Assembly (NCBI GenBank): GCA_016765255.1 | Contig: JAESQI010000274.1 | Location: 1-10,635, forward strand | Direction of reading: 5' to 3' | Length of the DNA: 10,635 nt | Source: Robiginitomaculum sp. | GTDB taxonomy: Bacteria; Pseudomonadota; Alphaproteobacteria; Caulobacterales; Maricaulaceae | Shown: piece by piece, positions 6,403 to 10,635 of the stretch | How the letters are laid out: each line of letters starts with the position of its first letter | Numbering within the stretch: position 1 is the stretch's first letter | Made by a program: the position numbers and the translations under genes | The notes under the pieces: generated by a model | Seen by the model: only the letters and a program-made list of their open reading frames with translations | What the model was told of the DNA's origin: nothing | Databases searched by the model: none

Positions 6403-7247
6403 TGGAAAACATAATGAATTCATTGCCAGATATGTTTGATAAATACAGTTCACTTGCGCTGGGAAATGTGATTGTCTTTGCGCCTAAGATTATCGGGGCG
6501 CTGTTCATTATTTGGATCGGGGCCAGTATTTCGGGGCGTATCCAAAAGCGCATTCTTGCCTATACCGAAGCCAGTCCGCGCATTGATACCACGCTTGGAA
6601 ACTTCCTCGCCTCTATTATAAAATACGCCATTATGTTTGCCGCTATCCTCATGGCGGCCAGTCTTGTTGGCATAAAAATAGCGGCAATATTTACTATTTT
6701 CGCCGCTATGACATTGGCGATTGGTCTGGCCTTACAAGGCACAATGGGCAATGTAGCGGCGGGGATTTTACTGATCATTTTTCGCCCCTATAGAATGGGT
6801 GATTATATTGAAGCCGACGGGGTAGAAGGTTTCGTTGACGATATAAATGTGTTCACCACGACCCTGCGCACTATGGATAATGTCAAGCTTATCCTTTCAA
6901 ACGGCGGGGCGTGGCGTTCAACCATTAAAAATTATTCCTCCCTCGGGGCGCGCCGCGTCGATATAGATTTTGGCATTGATTACGGCGACGACATGGACAC
7001 AGCCATCAACATCATCAAAGCCACAGCCGCAAAACATGAGCATGTTATCAACGAGCCTGCCGCCCCTTGGGCCAAGGTCAAAGCTTTGGGCGAAAGTTCT
7101 GTTGACATTCAAATGCGAGTTTGGTGCAAGCCAGAGCATTATTGGGATGTACGCTTTGATCTCTTAAAATCCGTCAAAGAGGCCTTTGATAAGGGCGGGA
7201 TTTCTATTCCGTATCCGCACGGCGTCGAGATTATGAAAAAAGGTTAA
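6402..7247 (+). CDS. MscS-family small-conductance mechanosensitive channel
   Basis: This intact 281-residue protein has three membrane helices: about 20-43 (VIVFAPKIIGALFIIWIGAS), about 64-88 and about 93-125. The last is the pore helix (LAIGLALQGTMGNVAAGILL, then IIFRPYRMGD). The beta domain (EGFVDDINVFTTTLRTMDNV) and the cytoplasmic vestibule domain (DIDFGIDYGDDMDTAINII, ending in GGISIPYPHGVEI) follow. The length matches the short MscS class. The channel opens under membrane tension to protect against hypo-osmotic shock. AGGAGA (6391-6396) sits 5 bases before the ATG, which overlaps the stop of the upstream paralogue (TAATG), so translation is likely coupled. The GNAT gene follows after 3 bases. 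Confidence 0.93.
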   Translation: MENIMNSLPDMFDKYSSLALGNVIVFAPKIIGALFIIWIGASISGRIQKRILAYTEASPRIDTTLGNFLASIIKYAIMFAAILMAASLVGIKIAAIFTIFAAMTLAIGLALQGTMGNVAAGILLIIFRPYRMGDYIEADGVEGFVDDINVFTTTLRTMDNVKLILSNGGAWRSTIKNYSSLGARRVDIDFGIDYGDDMDTAINIIKATAAKHEHVINEPAAPWAKVKALGESSVDIQMRVWCKPEHYWDVRFDLLKSVKEAFDKGGISIPYPHGVEIMKKG

Positions 7248-7250
7248 ATT

Positions 7251-7715
7251 GTGCATGTTATCAAATTGGCATCCTCGCCTGATGATGTTGTCGCGGTAAA
7301 GGCAATATTTGAAGAATATCTAACGGTACTCAAAACCGATTTTGATAACAAAATTGGCTGTGCGATTGGCTCTAACGATTTGCAAACCTTTCCAAAACAA
7401 TATCTTGGGCTATTTTTAGCCACCCTAAATGATACCCCACTCGCAGCATGTGGAGTGAAACATATAAATGTGGGCGATTGTGAATTGAGCAAATTATATT
7501 GCAAGCCTGAGGGTAGAGGACACGGATTAGGCCGCACTCTCACCGAGGCCGCAATACTATATGCGCGCCAAAACGGGTATAAGCGATTGGTACTTTCAAC
7601 CGAGTCCGTCATGGAACACGCTATTCAATTATACGAAAATATAGGGTTTGCCTCGACCGATAAATACGAAAGCGGCCAATCTGGATGTTCACGCTTTATG
7701 GCATTTTCTCTTTAA
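7251..7715 (+). CDS. GNAT-family N-acetyltransferase
   Basis: This 154-residue protein has a single GNAT fold. The acetyl-CoA pyrophosphate-binding motif A is at residues 84-97 (LYCKPEGRGHGLGRTL; R89-G-H-G-L-G94). It is preceded by the core strand CELSKLY and followed by a motif-B-like end (LYENIGFASTDKYES) typical of small-molecule GNATs. It would transfer an acetyl group from acetyl-CoA to an amine; the substrate is not evident. The start is GTG 7251, with AAGG about 7 bases upstream and only 3 bases after the MscS stop, so it belongs to the same transcript. Confidence 0.88.
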   Translation: MHVIKLASSPDDVVAVKAIFEEYLTVLKTDFDNKIGCAIGSNDLQTFPKQYLGLFLATLNDTPLAACGVKHINVGDCELSKLYCKPEGRGHGLGRTLTEAAILYARQNGYKRLVLSTESVMEHAIQLYENIGFASTDKYESGQSGCSRFMAFSL

Positions 7716-7766
7716 TCGCCTATAGAAATTTAGCCTGCCTTGCCTAATATAGGAGCGAATCAGGAT

Positions 7767-8297
7767 ATGGCTATGGACAAAGAAAAATTACAACGCTTGT
7801 GGGACTTGGCCCCGATGTTTGTCGAGGGCACGCCACATGCCAAATTTCTAGGCTTTAAATTCGTCGCCATTGAAATTGGCAAAGCCACGCTGAGCATGCC
7901 CTATAGCGAAAAGCTTATCGGCAACGCCCAGACAAAAGTTTTGCACGGCGGGGTATTAACCGCCCTGCTAGATCAAGCATCGGGCCTTGCCGCCGTATCT
8001 TCATTCAAGAACATTCAGCCCGTAGCAACACTGGATTTACGGATTGACTATATGCGAACAGGAACGCCAGGGAAAACCATTATCGCTGAGGCTCGTGCCT
8101 ATAAAACTACGACCCATATCGCATTTGTACGAGCCATCGCCCACGAAGGAGATGTGGACGATCCCATTGCCAGTTCCCAAGCTAGTTTTATGACCACGGC
8201 CAGTAGTCGCAAATCTCTTGGTAATCCGTTAGAGCGAACAAAGGCTGTTAAAAATTTACCACCAGCCAAGCCTACAACAACAGAGAGGCAATCATGA
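7767..8297 (+). CDS. PaaI-type hotdog thioesterase (first of pair)
   Basis: This 176-residue hotdog protein shows the PaaI/YdiI-type motif at residues 60-69 (HGGVLTALLD) with the usual acidic catalytic residue D69. The family strands TLDLRIDYMRTGTPGKTI and FVRAIAHEGD follow. Such cytosolic enzymes hydrolyse acyl-CoA thioesters, often aromatic or medium-chain. A Pro/Thr/Lys-rich tail of about 35 residues after the fold is unusual. The start is ATG 7767, with AGGAG 11 bases upstream; ATG 7773, served by AGGA at 7762, is equally plausible. The last codons overlap the second thioesterase by 4 bases (ATGA). About 50 bases separate it from the GNAT gene, and no clear promoter or terminator is seen there. 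Confidence 0.9.
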   Translation: MAMDKEKLQRLWDLAPMFVEGTPHAKFLGFKFVAIEIGKATLSMPYSEKLIGNAQTKVLHGGVLTALLDQASGLAAVSSFKNIQPVATLDLRIDYMRTGTPGKTIIAEARAYKTTTHIAFVRAIAHEGDVDDPIASSQASFMTTASSRKSLGNPLERTKAVKNLPPAKPTTTERQS

Positions 8298-8725
8298 CCG
8301 AAACCCTCTCTTTAGACGCGAAAGTTAAACAGGCATTGGACAGTATGCCTTACGCGAATACATTGGCAATCAGACCAATTTTAATGGGGGAGGATTTGAC
8401 ATTCGTGCTGCCCTATAGCCCCGATATTATTGGCAATCCTATGTTAAAGGCTCTGCACGGCGGGGCCATCGGTGCATTTTTGGAAACGGCAGCGATTGTT
8501 GGGCTCGGCATTGTGGGCGACACCCTAGCATTGCCAAAACCTATCGGTATAAATATTGATTATCTACGGCGAGGCCACCCGAAAGACACTTATGCCCGCG
8601 CCGTGATTAGCAGGCTTGGCTCGCGGGTGGCGAATGTAAGGGTGAAAGCTTGGCAAGACAGTGTGCGAACACCCATCGCCATTTTGCACGGCAATTTTCT
8701 CATCACCAAACCTCAGAAAAAATGA
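8294..8725 (+). CDS. PaaI-type hotdog thioesterase (second of pair, Glu in place of Asp)
   Basis: This 143-residue protein is a compact hotdog-fold paralogue of its neighbour. The HGG motif is at 55-64 (HGGAIGAFLE), with E64 where the first copy has Asp. Strands matching the fold follow (IGINIDYLRRGHPKDTYARA). Family members with either Asp or Glu at this site can be active, so it could be a working acyl-CoA thioesterase or a partner subunit. The ATG overlaps the upstream stop (ATGA) and AGAGAGG lies 7 bases before it; its own stop overlaps the start of the MATE gene (ATGA). The tandem pair may form a heteromeric hotdog complex; that is inference. Confidence 0.88.
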   Translation: MTETLSLDAKVKQALDSMPYANTLAIRPILMGEDLTFVLPYSPDIIGNPMLKALHGGAIGAFLETAAIVGLGIVGDTLALPKPIGINIDYLRRGHPKDTYARAVISRLGSRVANVRVKAWQDSVRTPIAILHGNFLITKPQKK

Positions 8726-10068
8726 CGCAATTACCCAGTTTGACGCGGCCAACTCTCACGCGAAAAGGGGTTTTTTTTGGCGCAGTGCCGATCATGGTGG
8801 CCGCCAGTCTCGCCCCACTGGTCAGTCTCGTAGATATCTGGGTGGTTGGCAATTATATTGGCAAAAATGCCCTCGCCGCCATTGGCCTTGGTACGGTTAT
8901 TTACGGCCTATTTTATTGGGGGTTTGGGTTTTTGCGCATGAGCACATCTGGCCTATCGGCCCAAGCCGACGGGGCGGGAGACGAGCGCGCCGTACAAGCC
9001 CATCTGTTTCGCGCCGTGCCCATGGGCTTGCTCATCGGGCTGTCGGTTGTATTTTTACAAGGCTTTTTACTTGCCGCCCTGTTCGTATTTTTTCCAGCCG
9101 AGGGAAGCGTTACCCAAGGAGCGCACGCCTATCTACATGCGAGACTATGGGGTCTGCCCGCAACCCTAGCATCCCTCGCTTTAATGGGATGGTTTATTGG
9201 ATTGGCCCGTCCCAAGCGCGCTCTTTATATGCAAATCGTGCTCAATGTGATCAATGCACCATTATCAATATTGCTGGTGGGGAAATTTGGCCTTGGGGTA
9301 TACGGCGTCGGCATTGCCTCTGCCATTGCAGAATGGGGTGGGCTTTTAGCTGGCCTCATATTGGCGGGTCGCGAAATAAACTCGCGGGGTGGGTTTGACA
9401 AAACTGTTATAAAACTAAAATCTCTCCTACACCTACCTGCCCTCAAAAAACTGGCATCTGCCAATGGTAATATTTTCATCCGCACTATGGCGCTCAATTT
9501 TGGCTTCTTATTTTTCGCCGCTGCTGCCGCCAAGCAAGGGACTTTATTTTTGGCAGGCTTTGCCGTGCTGATGCAATTTATCACCATGACCGCTTTGGTG
9601 CTTGATAGTTTCGCCAATGTAGCCGAGGCTCATGTGGGGGCAGCTTATGGCGCCAAAGACAGTGTGCGGTTTGACAAAGCCGTTCGTCTCACCAGTGAAA
9701 GTGCGGCGTTCTTTGCGGTTTTTTGCGGCCTCGCTATTTACTTTGCTGGCCCGTTTGTCATTGATATTTTAACCCCCGACCTAGACGTAAGAGCCAGTGC
9801 GCGCCAATACTTGCCCTTTTGCGCACTTGTGCCTCTGGTCGGAGCAGGCGCGTGGCAGTTGGACGGTATCTTTATTGGCGTCACCCGCACCGCCGCTATG
9901 CGCAATGCAGGCATTGCAGCTGTGATCTTGTACCTACTCGCCCATTATATCCTCGCGCCGCGCTACGGCGGAGCGGGTGTTTGGAGTGCATTTTTATTTT
10001 ACTACATTGCCAGAGCTGTAACCATGTTCCCTGCGTGGTCTGGTATTAAACGTGACGTTCGCGGTTAG
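8722..10068 (+). CDS. MATE-family efflux transporter (DinF-like)
   Basis: This 448-residue inner-membrane protein has about 12 hydrophobic helices in two MatE halves. Its first half contains PLVSLVDIWVVGNY and FLRMSTSGLSAQADGAGDE, the LRMSTxGLxAQA-type signature of DinF-subfamily MATE antiporters. It would export organic cations, drugs or metabolites using an H+ or Na+ gradient; the substrate is unknown. The start is ATG 8722, overlapping the thioesterase stop (ATGA). The frame is open back to 8650, but that extension is unlike MATE N-termini. There is almost no Shine-Dalgarno sequence, so translation probably depends on coupling to the thioesterase. A T8 run at 8771-8778 lies near codons 17-19. 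The 3' end overlaps the convergent pyrD by 23 bases. Confidence 0.92.
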   Translation: MTQLPSLTRPTLTRKGVFFGAVPIMVAASLAPLVSLVDIWVVGNYIGKNALAAIGLGTVIYGLFYWGFGFLRMSTSGLSAQADGAGDERAVQAHLFRAVPMGLLIGLSVVFLQGFLLAALFVFFPAEGSVTQGAHAYLHARLWGLPATLASLALMGWFIGLARPKRALYMQIVLNVINAPLSILLVGKFGLGVYGVGIASAIAEWGGLLAGLILAGREINSRGGFDKTVIKLKSLLHLPALKKLASANGNIFIRTMALNFGFLFFAAAAAKQGTLFLAGFAVLMQFITMTALVLDSFANVAEAHVGAAYGAKDSVRFDKAVRLTSESAAFFAVFCGLAIYFAGPFVIDILTPDLDVRASARQYLPFCALVPLVGAGAWQLDGIFIGVTRTAAMRNAGIAAVILYLLAHYILAPRYGGAGVWSAFLFYYIARAVTMFPAWSGIKRDVRG

Positions 10069-10635
10069 CTGTCCCGACAGCTTCAGAGATATTTGAAAAC
10101 CCGTCCGAGACAAGATATTGACTTAAGTCTTTGCAAATTTCTTGCGCCAATTTCGGTCCCTCAAACACGAGAGCTGAATAAAGCTGCACGGCGCTGGCCC
10201 CTGCCCTAATTTTTACATATGCATCCATGCCGCTGGCAATACCCCCAACCCCGATGAGCGGGATACGACCTTCGGATGCCGCGTAAAACTCTGATAATAT
10301 GCGAGTGGAAAGCTTAAAAAGAGGCGCGCCCGAAAGCCCGCCCGTCTCCGCATGATACTTACTTTTTAAATCTTTGGGACGGGCTAATGTTGTGTTGGTG
10401 ACGATCAGTGCGCTGATACCGTAAGCGCGGGCTTGCGCTGTGATCCGCTCGATTTGCGCAAAATCCAGATCAGGCGCTACTTTTAAAAACACGGGCGGCG
10501 AAGCCCCTTCGCCCGTGAGTACGGCCCGAACTTCCATAATCCGCCCGAGCAAATCTTCAAGGGCGTCGCTGGACTGTAAATCGCGCAGGCCAGGCGTATT
10601 GGGCGACGAAATATTGACTGTGAAATAATCAGCCA
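10046..10635 (-). CDS. pyrD: Dihydroorotate dehydrogenase (quinone), class 2 (3' part only)
   Basis: The minus strand gives 195 residues up to the stop at 10048-10046; the N-terminal part, about 150 residues, lies beyond the right edge. The visible part begins ADYFTVNISSPNTPGLRDLQ, the class 2 active-site region with the catalytic-serine segment. It continues with FLKVAPDLDF, ALIVTNTTLARP, ETGGLSGAPLF, IPLIGVGGIASGMDAYVKIR and GASAVQLYSALVFEGPKLAQ, which are the FMN-phosphate and C-terminal motifs of the family. PyrD is a membrane-associated flavoenzyme that oxidises dihydroorotate to orotate with quinone, the fourth step of pyrimidine synthesis. Its 3' end overlaps the convergent MATE gene, so no room is left for a separate terminator. 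Confidence 0.96.
   Translation of the reverse strand, partial: ADYFTVNISSPNTPGLRDLQSSDALEDLLGRIMEVRAVLTGEGASPPVFLKVAPDLDFAQIERITAQARAYGISALIVTNTTLARPKDLKSKYHAETGGLSGAPLFKLSTRILSEFYAASEGRIPLIGVGGIASGMDAYVKIRAGASAVQLYSALVFEGPKLAQEICKDLSQYLVSDGFSNISEAVGTANRERHV

Noticed and set aside
7719..7753. CCTATA/TATAGG inverted repeat between the GNAT and thioesterase genes
   Set aside because: Six base pairs across a 23-base loop in AT-rich sequence is expected by chance, and there is no U-tract.
7740..7766. TTG start for the first thioesterase
   Set aside because: It has no ribosome binding site before it, while AGGAG and AGGA sequences lie after it and serve ATG 7767 or 7773.
8650..8721. Upstream in-frame extension of the MATE gene
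   Set aside because: The extra 24 residues are polar, unlike MATE N-termini, and overlap the thioesterase reading frame. ATG 8722 forms an ATGA overlap, which fits the operon pattern.
8661..9398. 245-codon plus-strand frame inside the MATE gene
   Set aside because: It is an alternate-frame shadow with low-complexity Arg/Ser-rich translation; the MATE frame is full length with clear helices and signature.

Overview
The window looks like a chromosomal segment of an alphaproteobacterium, most likely a marine, stalk- or prostheca-forming type (Maricaulales/Hyphomonadaceae/Robiginitomaculaceae-like). This is inferred from a PodJ-like polarity protein preceded by a CtrA-type box (TTAA-N7-TTAACCAT), a MerR regulator paired with an acyl-CoA dehydrogenase, a class 2 PyrD, and by-eye GC content near 45-50%. 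There are no signs of mobile DNA: no transposase, integrase, tRNA, CRISPR array or long repeat. Genes are tightly packed and the longest gap is about 95 bases.

Left edge (1-926, minus strand): a two-gene unit reads leftwards out of the window, with a MerR-family regulator followed 24 bases later by the first 137 codons of a long-form acyl-CoA dehydrogenase. The MerR promoter lies inside a perfect 34-bp palindrome (936-969). That palindrome holds two face-to-face sigma70-like promoters, each with a TTGACG -35 and a 17-bp spacer. One fires into merR, where the transcript would be leaderless or nearly so. The other fires rightwards to an uncharacterised exported 610-residue protein (1022-2854). 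One operator therefore probably couples an acyl-CoA catabolic unit to an envelope protein of unknown role.

Centre (2855-5531): a membrane protein with the PodJ layout, namely a cytoplasmic coiled coil, a Pro-rich linker, one membrane segment, periplasmic Sel1-like repeats and a C-terminal peptidoglycan-binding domain. Its upstream gap is full of TTAA half-sites, including one excellent CtrA match.

Right (5585-10068, plus strand): a compact run of six genes: two tandem MscS-like channel genes, a GNAT acetyltransferase, two PaaI-type hotdog thioesterases and a DinF-like MATE transporter. Most junctions touch or overlap (TAATG, ATGA, ATGA, or a 3-base gap), so much of it is probably translationally coupled. 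The first MscS gene is split by a frameshift at a T5 run, which separates its first membrane helix from the channel core. The two pieces meet at a TGATG stop/start overlap. The MATE gene converges with and overlaps (23 bp) the 3' end of pyrD (10046-10635, minus, partial).

The best candidates for something new are the palindromic double promoter with its unknown exported partner, the split MscS gene, and the thioesterase pair fused by overlaps to a MATE transporter. None is proof of a new system.
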